From: Leifsonia sp. 1010
GTDB lineage: Bacteria > Actinomycetota > Actinomycetes > Actinomycetales > Microbacteriaceae
Assembly (NCBI RefSeq): GCF_031455295.1
Contig: NZ_JAVDSL010000006.1
Coordinates: 1-62,329, forward strand
Reading direction: 5' to 3'
DNA: 62,329 bases
Shown in pieces: positions 49,812-59,367 of this stretch; the stretch's first letter is position 1; every line of letters starts with the position of its first letter. The notes under the pieces are model-generated. The model made no database searches and had not been told where the DNA came from. It saw only the letters and a program-made list of their open reading frames with translations. The position numbers and the translations under genes are program-made.

Positions 49812-52415
49812 ATGTCCGATGCCTCGCCGTCCTCCGCCGCGCCCCAGAGCCCCCGGCGACTCCGCCTCGAGGACATCCCCGGCTGGGCCGGCCCCGGCTC
49901 GGTCACCGAGGACGCCGTGTACGACACGTTCGTCGCCTGGGTGGAGGAGGGCGGCATCCGGCTGTACCCGGCCCAAGACGAGTCGGTGATCGAGGTCGTC
50001 GGCGGCGCCAATCTCATCCTGAGCACACCCACAGGCACCGGCAAGTCGCTGGTGGCGGTCGGCGCCCACTTCGCCGCGCTCGCCCGCGGAGAACGCACGT
50101 ATTACACCGCGCCGATCAAGGCGCTGGTCTCGGAGAAGTTCTTCGCGCTCGCCGACATCTTCGGGGCCGAGAACGTCGGCATGACGACCGGCGACTCGGC
50201 GGTGAACCCGGATGCGCCGATCATGTGCGCGACGGCGGAGATCCTGGCGAACCTGGCCCTCCGCCACGGGGACGAGACGCCCGTCGGGCAGGTCGTCATG
50301 GACGAGTTCCACTTCTACTCCGACCCCGACCGCGGCTGGGCCTGGCAGGTTCCACTGCTGACCCTCCCGCACACCCAGTTCGTGCTGATGTCGGCGACCC
50401 TCGGCGATGTGACCGCCCTCGCGGAGGACCTGGAGCGCCGCACAGGGCGGACCACCGCGACCGTGACGGGGGTCGAGCGGCCTGTTCCTCTGCACTACTA
50501 CTACGAGGTCACGCCCGTCCATGAGACGATCGAAGACCTGCTGAGCACCGGTCAGGCGCCCGTCTACGTCGTGCACTTCTCGCAGCTGGCGGCGCTCGAG
50601 CGGGCGCAGTCCCTCTCCAGCGCCAAGATCGCCACCCGGGAGCAGCGGGATGCGATCGCCGAGCTGATCGGGGGGTTCCGCTTCACGACGAGCTTCGGCA
50701 AGACGCTGTCCCGTCTGCTGCGGCAGGGCATCGGCGTGCACCACGCGGGGATGCTGCCCAAGTACCGCCGGCTCGTCGAGCAGCTCGCCCAGCGCGGGAT
50801 GCTGCGCGTCATCTGCGGCACGGACACCCTCGGCGTCGGCATCAACGTGCCCATCCGGACTGTGCTCCTCACGGCGCTCACCAAGTTCGACGGCACACGG
50901 ATGCGGCAGCTGAACGCCCGCGAGTTCCACCAGATCGCCGGGCGCGCGGGACGGGCGGGATACGACACCGCCGGCACCGTCGTCGCCCAGGCGCCCGAGC
51001 ACGAGTCCGAGAACCTGAAGGCGCTGGAGAAAGCCGGGGACGACCCGAAGAAGCGCCGCAAGATCGTCCGCAAGAAGGCTCCGGAGGGCTTCGTCTCGTG
51101 GGGCGAGCCGTCGTTCCGGCGTCTGATCGAGGCGGAGCCGGAGACGCTCACGTCGTCCATGCAGATCACCAGCGCCATGCTCATCAACGTGATCGGCCGC
51201 GGCGGCGACGTCTACGGGCACGTGCGCGCGCTCGTCTTCGACAACCACGAGCCGTGGAAGCGCCAGCTCGCCCTCGCCCGGCGCGCGATCGAGCTGTACC
51301 GCTCGCTGCTGACCGCCGGCGTGGTCGAGTCGGTCCGCACGGGTGAGGGCGTCGAGATCCGGCTCACGGTCGACCTGCAGCCCAACTTCGCCCTCAACCA
51401 GCCGCTCTCGCCGTTCGCGCTCGCCGCCTTCGAACTCTTCGACCGGGAGTCGCCGTCGTACGCGCTCGACATCGTCTCGGTCGTGGAGGCGACGCTCGAC
51501 GACCCGCGGCCGGTGCTCTCCGCCCAGCAGTTCCAGGCGCGCGGCGAGGCCGTCGCCGCGATGAAGGCCGACGGCGTGGAGTACGAGGAGCGCATGGAGG
51601 CGCTCGAGGAGGTGACGCATCCCAAGCCCCACGACGTGCTACTGCACGAGGCGTTCGCCACCTACGCGTCCAGCCAGCCGTGGGTGGCCGACTTCGCGCT
51701 CAGCCCGAAGTCGGTCGTGCGCGACCTCTACGAGCGGGCGATGACGTTCGGCGAGTTCATCGCGTTCTACAAGCTGGCGAGGTCGGAGGGCGTGGTGCTC
51801 CGCTACCTCTCCGACGCCTACCGCGCGCTCAACCAGACGGTCCCGCTGGAGGCGCGCACGGAGGACCTGCGCGACATCATCGAGTGGCTGGGCGAGCTGG
51901 TGCGCCAGGTCGACTCCAGCCTCCTCGACGAGTGGGAGGAACTGGTGCACCCGGATGCCGCCAAGCACGCCGCCGAGTCCACGGAGCTGGCCCCTCCCGC
52001 ACCGCGGAACGTCACCACCAACCGGCGCGCCTTCTTCGTGCTGGTGCGCAACGAGCTGTTCCGCCGGGTCCAGCTCGCCGCCCTCGACCGCGTCCACGAT
52101 CTCGGCGCGCTGGAGGCCGAAGCGGCCGCGCTCGCCGGGGGAGCCGCGCCCTTCACGGAAGCGCAATGGGATGCGGCTCTGGAGGGCTACTACGCCGAGC
52201 ACGACGAGATCCTCACCGACGCCTCCGCGCGCTCGGCGCAGCTGATCCTCGTGGACGAGAAGCCCGACGGAGCAGAGGGGATCTGGCGGGTGCGCCAGAT
52301 CATCGCCGACCCCGAGGGCGACCACGACTGGGGCATCACCGCGGACGTCCTCCTCGACGACTCCGCACGCGAGGGCGTCGCGGTGATCCGGGTCACGGGG
52401 GTCGGCCGGCTCTAG
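49812..52415 (+). CDS. Ski2-like DEAD/DEAH RNA helicase with DUF3516
   Basis: An 867-aa helicase. Walker A LSTPTGTGKSLVA, motif Ia TAPIKALVSEKFF, Walker B VVMDEFHFYSDPDRG (DEFH), motif III MSATLG. Lobe 2: GVHHAGMLPKYRR, TDTLGVGINVPIRTVLL, QIAGRAGRAGYD. The long C-terminal region from about 430 is DUF3516. It likely acts on RNA turnover or ribosome assembly. The ATG at 49812 has GGAGG and GGGGG upstream; an in-frame ATG at 49731 would add a low-complexity tail. Confidence 0.92.
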   Translation: MSDASPSSAAPQSPRRLRLEDIPGWAGPGSVTEDAVYDTFVAWVEEGGIRLYPAQDESVIEVVGGANLILSTPTGTGKSLVAVGAHFAALARGERTYYTAPIKALVSEKFFALADIFGAENVGMTTGDSAVNPDAPIMCATAEILANLALRHGDETPVGQVVMDEFHFYSDPDRGWAWQVPLLTLPHTQFVLMSATLGDVTALAEDLERRTGRTTATVTGVERPVPLHYYYEVTPVHETIEDLLSTGQAPVYVVHFSQLAALERAQSLSSAKIATREQRDAIAELIGGFRFTTSFGKTLSRLLRQGIGVHHAGMLPKYRRLVEQLAQRGMLRVICGTDTLGVGINVPIRTVLLTALTKFDGTRMRQLNAREFHQIAGRAGRAGYDTAGTVVAQAPEHESENLKALEKAGDDPKKRRKIVRKKAPEGFVSWGEPSFRRLIEAEPETLTSSMQITSAMLINVIGRGGDVYGHVRALVFDNHEPWKRQLALARRAIELYRSLLTAGVVESVRTGEGVEIRLTVDLQPNFALNQPLSPFALAAFELFDRESPSYALDIVSVVEATLDDPRPVLSAQQFQARGEAVAAMKADGVEYEERMEALEEVTHPKPHDVLLHEAFATYASSQPWVADFALSPKSVVRDLYERAMTFGEFIAFYKLARSEGVVLRYLSDAYRALNQTVPLEARTEDLRDIIEWLGELVRQVDSSLLDEWEELVHPDAAKHAAESTELAPPAPRNVTTNRRAFFVLVRNELFRRVQLAALDRVHDLGALEAEAAALAGGAAPFTEAQWDAALEGYYAEHDEILTDASARSAQLILVDEKPDGAEGIWRVRQIIADPEGDHDWGITADVLLDDSAREGVAVIRVTGVGRL

Positions 52416-52440
52416 CCCCGCGAACGGGGTCGCGGCGGGT

Positions 52441-52469
52441 TTGACCTGACTGAGGCGTCGTGTGAGTAT
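52441..52469 (+). promoter_or_regulatory. Promoter of pit: TTGACC-17-GAGTAT
   Basis: TTGACC (52441-52446) and GAGTAT (52464-52469) are 17 bp apart, the best two-hexamer promoter in the window. The predicted leader of about 85 nt contains no recognised riboswitch or PHO-type repeat. Confidence 0.55.
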
Positions 52470-52559
52470 CGTCACGGTGTCGTAACGCGCCAGGTCCCTT
52501 GCATGAACCTCCGATGAATGTTTGCGTCGGGGGAGGCATCCCACACGAGAAAGAGAACG

Positions 52560-53774
52560 GTGGACCTCACCCTCATCGTCGTGCTGGTCATCGCGCTGGC
52601 GCTCTTCTTCGACTTCACGAACGGCTTCCACGACACGGCCAACGCGATGGCGACCCCCATCGCGACAGGCGCCATGCGGCCGAAGGTCGCCGTGGCCCTC
52701 GCCGCCGTGCTCAACCTCATCGGAGCCTTCCTCTCCACGGAGGTCGCCAAGACCATCTCCGGCGGCATCATCAAGGAGGGTGACGGCGGCGTGCAGATCA
52801 CGCCGGTGCTCATCTTCGCCGGACTCGTCGGCGCGATCGTCTGGAACATGATCACCTGGCTGTACGGCCTGCCGTCGTCATCCAGCCACGCGCTGTTCGG
52901 TGGCCTCATCGGGGCCGCGATCGTCGGCGCCGGCCTCCAATCGGTCGACTTCGTCGTGGTGCTCGACAAGGTCATCCTCCCGGCCATCATCGCCCCGTTC
53001 ACGGCGGGTGTCGTCGCCTGGAGCGCGACCAAGCTGGCGTATTGGATCACCCGGCGCTACGACGGTCGCCCCGACGGTCGCGGCGGCTTCCGGTACGGGC
53101 AGATCTTCTCGTCCTCGCTCGTCGCCCTCTCGCACGGCACCAACGACGCCCAGAAGACCATGGGCGTCATCACCCTGACGCTCATCTCTGCGGGCTTCCA
53201 GGAGGCTGGTTCCGGGCCGGAGGGCTGGGTCGTCATCGCGTGTGCGCTCGCCATCGCGATCGGCACGTACTCGGGTGGCTGGCGCATCATCCGCACCCTC
53301 GGCCGCGGTCTCACCGAGGTGAAGCCGGCGCAGGGATTCGCGGCGGAGACGAGCACGGCGGCCACCATCCTCGCGTCCAGCCACCTCGGTTTCGCCCTGT
53401 CGACCACGCAGGTCGCCTCGGGCTCGGTGATCGGCTCCGGCCTCGGCCGGCGCGGGTCGTCCGTGCGCTGGGGCACCGCGGGCCGGATCGCCATCGGCTG
53501 GCTGCTGACGCTGCCGTCGGCCGCCATCGTCGGTGCCGTGGCCGGGTTGCTGGCCAACCTCGGACCGATCGGCGTCGTGATCGACACCGTGGTCGGCACC
53601 GCGGTGGTCGTCTACATCTTCTGGCGCGCGCGTCGCAACCGCGTCAGCAGCGAGAACGCGGTCAAGCCGCTGCCGGTTCAGGGCAGGAGCGAGGTCGCGG
53701 CGTCCGGCAAGGTCGTCAAGATCGAGAAGGTGAAGCCACTCAAGAAGGAGCGGCGCAGGAGGGAGTCCGCATGA
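52560..53774 (+). CDS. pit: Low-affinity inorganic phosphate transporter (Pit)
   Basis: A 404-aa proton-coupled phosphate (metal-phosphate) symporter. The two signature repeats are FFDFTNGFHDTANAMATPIATGAM (residues 14-37) and ALSHGTNDAQKTMGVITL. About ten helices; SSSSHALFGGLIGAAI is also typical. Lys/Arg-rich tail (KIEKVKPLKKERRRRESA) is cytosolic. GTG at 52560 with GAAAGAGA about 6 nt upstream; an in-frame ATG at 52518 is less convincing. The next gene overlaps (ATGA). Confidence 0.95.
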   Translation: MDLTLIVVLVIALALFFDFTNGFHDTANAMATPIATGAMRPKVAVALAAVLNLIGAFLSTEVAKTISGGIIKEGDGGVQITPVLIFAGLVGAIVWNMITWLYGLPSSSSHALFGGLIGAAIVGAGLQSVDFVVVLDKVILPAIIAPFTAGVVAWSATKLAYWITRRYDGRPDGRGGFRYGQIFSSSLVALSHGTNDAQKTMGVITLTLISAGFQEAGSGPEGWVVIACALAIAIGTYSGGWRIIRTLGRGLTEVKPAQGFAAETSTAATILASSHLGFALSTTQVASGSVIGSGLGRRGSSVRWGTAGRIAIGWLLTLPSAAIVGAVAGLLANLGPIGVVIDTVVGTAVVVYIFWRARRNRVSSENAVKPLPVQGRSEVAASGKVVKIEKVKPLKKERRRRESA

Positions 53775-54103
53775 TCGACTGGGCGTCCTTTCTCGTCGTC
53801 TTCGGCGCAGCGCTGCTCGGCTCCTGCGTCGTCGTAGCCCTCTACGCGCTCGGGACGCGCCTGCTGGCCGCGGCCGGCCGCGCGCTGTTCGTCGAACCGG
53901 TGGAGTTCACCGACGCGATCACCGTCCTGACTCCGGAGCGTGCGGCGAAGCTGCAGCGCAAGGCCGAGAAGGCGCAGCGGAAGAACCCGCTGAGCACGGG
54001 GCAGAAGCGGCTCGCGCTGACGGGCGCGTACGCGTGCTTCACCGGTTGCGCGCTGGCCGTTCTGTACGGGCTGTACCTGATCATCCCGTTCTTCCACCAG
54101 TAA
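53771..54103 (+). CDS. Small membrane protein coupled to pit
   Basis: A 110-aa protein with a helix at about residues 7-34 and another at 83-106, joined by a basic loop (RAAKLQRKAEKAQRKN). Its ATG overlaps the pit stop, so the two are made together; a Pit accessory or assembly partner is likely. No domain recognised. Confidence 0.82.
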   Translation: MIDWASFLVVFGAALLGSCVVVALYALGTRLLAAAGRALFVEPVEFTDAITVLTPERAAKLQRKAEKAQRKNPLSTGQKRLALTGAYACFTGCALAVLYGLYLIIPFFHQ

Positions 54104-54109
54104 CGGCGG

Positions 54110-54126
54110 TCAGCCCTTCTGGCTGA
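54110..54126. terminator. Short hairpin between convergent pit operon and surface gene
   Basis: TCAGCC (54110-54115) and GGCTGA (54121-54126) form a 6-bp stem with a 5-nt loop in the 26-bp gap between the two stops. TCAGCCCTTC occurs twice here, at 54110 and 54130. Weak but well placed. Confidence 0.35.
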
Positions 54127-54129
54127 GGA

Positions 54130-56604
54130 TCAGCCCTTCCAGGTGAGGGTCATGTGTCCGTGCGGCTCCGACGTGATGGCCTCTTTCACTCCGGTCAGCT
54201 CCGGGGTGACGTCGAGGAGGTCGTACGTCTGCTCCACGTGGCCGAGGGGCGCGACGTTGCCGTATCCGACGTCCTGGAGGGTGAACGTGGTGCTCGGGGT
54301 TCCGAGCCGGACGGAGATCTCGACGAGCGTGTCGGACTTCCGCACAGCGGTGTAGGTGTTGCCGTCCTTCGTGACGGTGGCGATGCCGGCGGCATCCCAG
54401 TTCAGTGCGACGCCGCGGAGGCTGTCGCAGCGGCGTGCTCCGCTGATCGAGACGATGCTGTCCGTGTACGTGAAGGCGATGATCGGGACCGCCGCGCGAT
54501 AGGTGTAGCCGTTCCAGTAGATCTTGCCGGGGGCGACGGTCGTGTTCTTGAACAGGTCGACGGTCTGGCCTCCGGAGAAGGCGACCGTCGTCCTGTGGTC
54601 GCCCCAGGTCACGGTGTTGTTGCCCTTCGGCGCCCGGGGCTGCGCGTCCTTCCGGCCCGTCAACTCGGACGTCACGTCGACGAACTCGACGCTCCGCTTG
54701 GCCCGACCCGTCGGCGCGCTGTTCGTGTAGCCCATCCCAGGCACGACGAGGGTGGTGGATGGTGCTTTGAGCGTCATCCGGACCTCGACCAGGGTGTCGC
54801 TCTTCCTCGTCAGCGTGACGGCGTTCCCCAGCCAGTTCACGGTCGCCGAGCCGCTCGCGGTCCAGGTGACCGGCTGGCCGTCGAACAGGTCGACGCGACG
54901 GACGCCGTCCACCTCGGCGAGCCGGTCCAGGTACGTGAACGCGGTGACCGGGAAGGCGGTCCGGTATCCGTAGCGGGCGAAGAACTGCTCGCCAGGCGCT
55001 CGCCGGTCGACGCGGTTGATGTCGGTCGTCTCGCCCCCGGAGAAGGTCGCGCCGAGAGTGTAGTCACCCCAGGTGAGCTGCACGTGCCCGTGCGGTTCGG
55101 TCGTCACCTCCTCCTTGACCCCGGTGAGCTGGGGGGTGATGTCGAGCAGATCGAATCTCTGGTGCACACGACCCGCTGAGGCGGAGCTGGCATAGCCGAG
55201 GTTCCGGACCACGAATGTCGTGCTGGGGGTCCCCAGCTGCACGGCCACCTCGACCAGCGTGCTGGACTTCTTCGTCGCCGTGTAGGTGTTTCCGCCGTCG
55301 GTGACCACCGCGGTTCCCGAGGTGTCCCAGCGCAGTGACGCACCGGGGAGGCTGTCGACGCGGCGCGCGCCGTCGATGCCGACGATCTGGTCGGTGTAGG
55401 TGAAGCCCGTGACGGGGGCGGCGGCGCGGTAGGTGAAGGGGCTCCAGATGACGGTCCCAGGATTCAGGGTCCTGCTCTGGGTCAGGTCGAAGGTCTCTCC
55501 GCCCACGAAGGCGACCTTCGTAGGGCCGGGGGAGTAGACCAGCGTGATGTCCGTGGTCGTCCCGGTGGTGAAGGTGGTCTCCGGCGCGGCCTTCGTCGCC
55601 TTCGGGGCGACGCTCCGATAGCCGTCGATCACCGGAGCCGTGACGGTCAGTGGGTCGCCTCCCACGCCGAAGGTGTCGACGTCGGGAGCGATGGGCCGGC
55701 CTCCCTCGTCCTGGAAATGCACGGTGGCCATCGCGGGCCGGTGCAGGAACCGCGGGCTGACCGACCACATCTTCGGGAAGGCTCCCATGGAGATGCCGTC
55801 CGCGTTCACGTTGCCGCTGAGGTAGTCGAGGTAGAAGGCGGCCCACTCGTTCCTCGGGTCGACGGCGTATCCGTACGCCGACGCGTTGTGCAGGTCGGGA
55901 AAGGGGAAGCCCTTCCGGCTGAAGCTCAGCTGGTGCCCGAGTTCGTGCAGGGCGTAGTTCGTGCTCTGCTCGATGTCGTTCGTCGGAGCGACATCCGTGG
56001 GAGCCCCGGTTCGCGGGCGGATCGTGAAGTACTCGAATCCGGCTCCCCTGGTCGTGGTGTCGTTGTAGTACGCGGGCATGGTGACCCCGCCGTTTCCGCC
56101 TTTGGACATCAGCATGATCGAGTCGTACTCGGCCGGAGCGGACCATTCCGCGAAGCGGTCCGCGAACTCCCACTCGTGCAGGCGTCGATTTGAGTCCTTC
56201 CCGTCGTAGGGTTCGTCGATCCACTTCACGGTCGCGGTCGCCTGCACCCCGGCCCGGCTCGAGAGCAGGTACACGAACTGATCGACCACATACTGCGTGT
56301 ACTTCTTCTCGTCGGCCGTGACGATGTGACGAGTGGGGTCGCCCGGGAAGGTGACGTCCGAGACCCCGACGAACAGGAACTTCCAGGTCGGCTTGGAAAG
56401 CGGTGCCGTGTAGTCCCGCGCGGCCCCCTGCTTCTTCGCCTGGTCGACCGCGCGGCTGACGATCTCCGACGGCGCCATCGGGGTGGAGGCGGCACTCGCG
56501 GGAGCAACGGTGCCCAACGGGACCGCGGTGGCCCCGAGGAGGATGCCGGCCGTGACGGCGGTCGCGACCGCGGCCTGCCTGAGGGATCGAGGAGATCGGG
56601 CCAT
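54130..56604 (-). CDS. Secreted HExxH metalloprotease-like repeat protein 1
   Basis: An 824-aa exported protein. Signal peptide ending near ASA at 37-39. Residues 60-270 form a metallopeptidase-like domain with HELGH (220-224) and a candidate third ligand in NEW (Glu253). A MucBP-like segment (292-358: ATVHFQDEGGRPIAPD...) follows. Three repeats of about 150 aa start near 363, 518 and 673, each with YRxAxPVTxFTYTD, GxRRVDSL, KSDTLVEV and LLDxTPxLTG. No LPxTG anchor. Paralogue of the next gene; substrate unknown. Confidence 0.82.
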   Translation of the reverse strand: MARSPRSLRQAAVATAVTAGILLGATAVPLGTVAPASAASTPMAPSEIVSRAVDQAKKQGAARDYTAPLSKPTWKFLFVGVSDVTFPGDPTRHIVTADEKKYTQYVVDQFVYLLSSRAGVQATATVKWIDEPYDGKDSNRRLHEWEFADRFAEWSAPAEYDSIMLMSKGGNGGVTMPAYYNDTTTRGAGFEYFTIRPRTGAPTDVAPTNDIEQSTNYALHELGHQLSFSRKGFPFPDLHNASAYGYAVDPRNEWAAFYLDYLSGNVNADGISMGAFPKMWSVSPRFLHRPAMATVHFQDEGGRPIAPDVDTFGVGGDPLTVTAPVIDGYRSVAPKATKAAPETTFTTGTTTDITLVYSPGPTKVAFVGGETFDLTQSRTLNPGTVIWSPFTYRAAAPVTGFTYTDQIVGIDGARRVDSLPGASLRWDTSGTAVVTDGGNTYTATKKSSTLVEVAVQLGTPSTTFVVRNLGYASSASAGRVHQRFDLLDITPQLTGVKEEVTTEPHGHVQLTWGDYTLGATFSGGETTDINRVDRRAPGEQFFARYGYRTAFPVTAFTYLDRLAEVDGVRRVDLFDGQPVTWTASGSATVNWLGNAVTLTRKSDTLVEVRMTLKAPSTTLVVPGMGYTNSAPTGRAKRSVEFVDVTSELTGRKDAQPRAPKGNNTVTWGDHRTTVAFSGGQTVDLFKNTTVAPGKIYWNGYTYRAAVPIIAFTYTDSIVSISGARRCDSLRGVALNWDAAGIATVTKDGNTYTAVRKSDTLVEISVRLGTPSTTFTLQDVGYGNVAPLGHVEQTYDLLDVTPELTGVKEAITSEPHGHMTLTWKG

Positions 56605-56677
56605 GGTGCTCTCTGTTCGAAGGTGGAGCCGCGCCCGCGGCTTCCGGGCCGCCGGGTGTGGAGGCCTTCACCCTGCA

Positions 56678-56704
56678 AGACGTGCGTTATCCGCATTCGT
56701 GACG
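56678..56704 (-). promoter_or_regulatory. Conserved upstream block of surface gene 1
   Basis: Minus-strand sequence with CGTCAC, ATGCGG and CGTCT blocks lies 74 nt from the ATG. A near-identical block is at 59315-59341, 72 nt before the paralogue. The shared spacing suggests a common promoter or activator site; the CGTCT element is like an extracytoplasmic-function sigma -10, which is only a suggestion. Confidence 0.5.
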
Positions 56705-56717
56705 CGGGCACGCCGAA

Positions 56718-56749
56718 GGGCTGGAGGATCCGTCCGGATCCTCCAGCCC
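56718..56749 (-). terminator. Perfect 14-bp hairpin after surface gene 2
   Basis: GGGCTGGAGGATCC (56718-56731) and GGATCCTCCAGCCC (56736-56749) pair without mismatch around GTCC. It stands 14 bp downstream of the gene 2 stop and before the gene 1 promoter block. No T-run follows. It probably separates the two transcripts. Confidence 0.6.
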
Positions 56750-56762
56750 GTGTGGCCGATGG

Positions 56763-59243
56763 TCAGCCGACCTGGCCGGCGCCCCAGGTGAAGTTCAGAT
56801 GACCCTTCGCCTCGGTCGTCTGAGCCTCCTTCGCACCCGTCTGCTGCGGCGTGACGTCGAGCAGGTCCGTGGTCTGCTTTAGCGTGCCGAACGCCGCCGT
56901 GTTGACGTACCCGGCGTCCCAGGCGATGAACGTCGTGCTCGGGGTTCCGAGCTTCACCGACACCTCGACCCGCGTGTCGGACTTCCGGACGACGGTGTAC
57001 GTGTTGCCGTCCTTCGTCACGGTCGCGACGCCCGCGGCGTTCCAGGTCAGCGGGATGCCGGCGAAGGAGTCCGCCCGGCGCGCGTTCTGAGCGCTGTCGA
57101 TCTGGTCCGAGTACGTGAACCCGGTGACCGGCGCGGACGCGCGGTACGTCCAGTTGCCGGAGTGCGCCGTGTTCACAGGCAGCACCTTGGTCTGCGTCAG
57201 ATCGGTCGTCTCACCGCCGAGGAACGTCACCTTGGTCGCCCACGTCACGGTGGAGATCGCCTTGGGCGCGGTCTGAACATCCTTCGTGTTGTCGAAGCCG
57301 GAGATCACGCTCACGAGCTCGAGCGTGCGGGTGCCGCGGCCCGTCGGCGCGCTGTTGACGGAGTCCATTCCGGTGACGACGAAGGTGCTGGACGGGGTTG
57401 CGAGCGTGACCGAGATCTCGGCGAGGGTGTCGGATTTCTTCACCACCGTGACGGCACGGCCGGACCAGACGAAGGATGCGGTGCCCGCGGCGGTGAACGT
57501 GATGGGCTGGCCGCCGAAGGAGTCGAGGCGCTTGACCCCGTCGGACGCGGTGAGCCGGTCGGTGTACGTGTAGCCGCTGACCGGGATGCCCGTGCGGTAG
57601 ACGAAGGACTCGTTGAACGTCTCTCCCTGGCCACGCGTGCTGGCGCGCGTGATGTCGTTCGTCTCGCCGCCGACGAAGATGGCCTTGACCCTGTAGGCGC
57701 CCCACGTGATGTTCGTGTGTCCGCGCGGCTCGGTGGTGAGCGGCTCCTTCAGGCCGGTCAGCTTCGGAGTGATGTCGAGCAGGTCGAACATCTGCTGAAC
57801 CCGAGCCGTCGGTGCGACGTTTCCGTAGCCCGTGTTGTAGATGGTGAACGTCGTGCTGGGTGTCTTCAGCTCGACGGAGATCTCGACGAGGGTGTCGGAC
57901 TTCTTGCGCAGGACGTATTGATTGCCGTCCTTCGTGACGCCGGCGACCCCGTTGGCTCCGAAGGTGACGGAGACGCCGGGAAGGCTGTCGACGCGTCGGG
58001 CGCCGTCGTTGCCGACGATCTGGTCGGTATAGGTGTAACCGGTCACGGGGGCTGCCGAGCGGTAGGTGTAGCCGTGGAAGTACACCCCGCCCGGCGTGGC
58101 CGCCTGGTTGTAGTTGAGGTCGACTTCCTGCCCGCCCACGAAGGCGACCTTCGTCGGGGTGGTCGAGTAGACCAGGGTGATCTCGGTGTTGGTGCCGGTG
58201 GTGAACTGTCCGTCGGCCGGGGCGCTGCCCGACTTCACGGACACGCTCTTGTAGCCGTTGACCATCGGTGCCTTGATCGAGTAGGCGTCCCCGCCGACAC
58301 CGAAGGTGTTGATGTCCGGCGCGACGGTTCGGCCCGCCTCATCCTGCAGGTGCACCGTCGCCATCGCGGGACGGTGGAGAAAGCGCTGGCTGACCTGCCA
58401 CATCTTCGGGTACATACCCTGGGGAGCGCCATTCACCTTCACCTTGCCGGTGAGGTAGTCGATGTAGAAGCCGTACCACTCGGTCCTGGGGTCGGCGACG
58501 TATCCGTATTCCGACGCGTTGTGCAGAGCGGGCATGGGGAATCCGACGCTGTTGAACTCCATCTGGTGCGCGAACTCATGCACGAGCTTGTTCGTGCTGT
58601 ATTCGACCGTGGAGGTTGCGCCGGGGTACCCGGGCGCCCCCGTCGGAGTATTGATCGAAGCCCACGAGTATCCGGCGCCCTGTGACTCGGTGTCGCTGTA
58701 GTAGTACGCACGGGTGAACCCGCCCATCGCGTTCCCGCCTTGCAACACCATGATGGAGTCGTACTCGGCCGCCCCGGACCACTGCTTGAGAAGGTCGGCG
58801 ATGTCCTTTCCGCGCACCATCCTGTCGGCGCTGGGATTGGTGAACGGCTGATCGTGCCATTTCAGCGTCGGCGTGACCTGCACCCCCACCCTGGTCTGCA
58901 GCGTGTCGACGAACTGATTCACCACTGTCTGCGTGTAGGTCCTGGCGTTCGCGTCGAGCGTCTGACGAGGAGCGCCATCGGGGTAGTTCACGTCGGTGAA
59001 CGCGACGAACAGCACCTTCCAGTTCGGTTTGCTGATCGGCGCCGTGTAGTCGCGGGCGGCGCCCTGCTTCTTCGCCTGGTCGATTGCCCGGCTGATGATG
59101 TCGGCGGCCGCGACCGGGCTGGAGGTTGCGGCGCTCGCCGGCGCGGCGGCGCCGAGCGGGACCGCCGCGGCGCCGGCGAGGACGCCGGTGGTGATGACGG
59201 TCGCGAGCGCGGCGCGTCGGAGGGAACGATGGATTCGGGTCAT
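56763..59243 (-). CDS. Secreted HExxH metalloprotease-like repeat protein 2
   Basis: An 826-aa exported paralogue of the preceding gene. Signal peptide (ALATVITTGVLAGAAAVPLGAAAPASA). Peptidase-like domain with HEFAH (222-226) and TEW (Glu255) in the same spacing as in gene 1. A MucBP-like segment (ATVHLQDEAGRTVAPD) and three beta-rich repeats follow. GAG-rich ribosome site before the ATG at 59243; the ORF extension of 16 residues is rejected. The tandem pair looks like a local duplication with both active sites preserved. Confidence 0.82.
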   Translation of the reverse strand: MTRIHRSLRRAALATVITTGVLAGAAAVPLGAAAPASAATSSPVAAADIISRAIDQAKKQGAARDYTAPISKPNWKVLFVAFTDVNYPDGAPRQTLDANARTYTQTVVNQFVDTLQTRVGVQVTPTLKWHDQPFTNPSADRMVRGKDIADLLKQWSGAAEYDSIMVLQGGNAMGGFTRAYYYSDTESQGAGYSWASINTPTGAPGYPGATSTVEYSTNKLVHEFAHQMEFNSVGFPMPALHNASEYGYVADPRTEWYGFYIDYLTGKVKVNGAPQGMYPKMWQVSQRFLHRPAMATVHLQDEAGRTVAPDINTFGVGGDAYSIKAPMVNGYKSVSVKSGSAPADGQFTTGTNTEITLVYSTTPTKVAFVGGQEVDLNYNQAATPGGVYFHGYTYRSAAPVTGYTYTDQIVGNDGARRVDSLPGVSVTFGANGVAGVTKDGNQYVLRKKSDTLVEISVELKTPSTTFTIYNTGYGNVAPTARVQQMFDLLDITPKLTGLKEPLTTEPRGHTNITWGAYRVKAIFVGGETNDITRASTRGQGETFNESFVYRTGIPVSGYTYTDRLTASDGVKRLDSFGGQPITFTAAGTASFVWSGRAVTVVKKSDTLAEISVTLATPSSTFVVTGMDSVNSAPTGRGTRTLELVSVISGFDNTKDVQTAPKAISTVTWATKVTFLGGETTDLTQTKVLPVNTAHSGNWTYRASAPVTGFTYSDQIDSAQNARRADSFAGIPLTWNAAGVATVTKDGNTYTVVRKSDTRVEVSVKLGTPSTTFIAWDAGYVNTAAFGTLKQTTDLLDVTPQQTGAKEAQTTEAKGHLNFTWGAGQVG

Positions 59244-59314
59244 GGTGCTCTCTGCTGGCGGAGGCGTCGCCCATCGGCGACGCAGGCGCACCTGAAGAGC
59301 GCGCCCACCCCTAG

Positions 59315-59341
59315 AGACGCGCGAATACCCGCATTGTGACG
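59315..59341 (-). promoter_or_regulatory. Conserved upstream block of surface gene 2
   Basis: Counterpart of the block at 56678-56704: CGTCAC, ATGCGG and CGTCT in the same order, with one compensating indel, 72 nt before the ATG. Little else in the two upstream regions is conserved, which supports function. Confidence 0.5.
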
Positions 59342-59367
59342 GAGGCGGACTCAGCCCGGCCGGAGCG

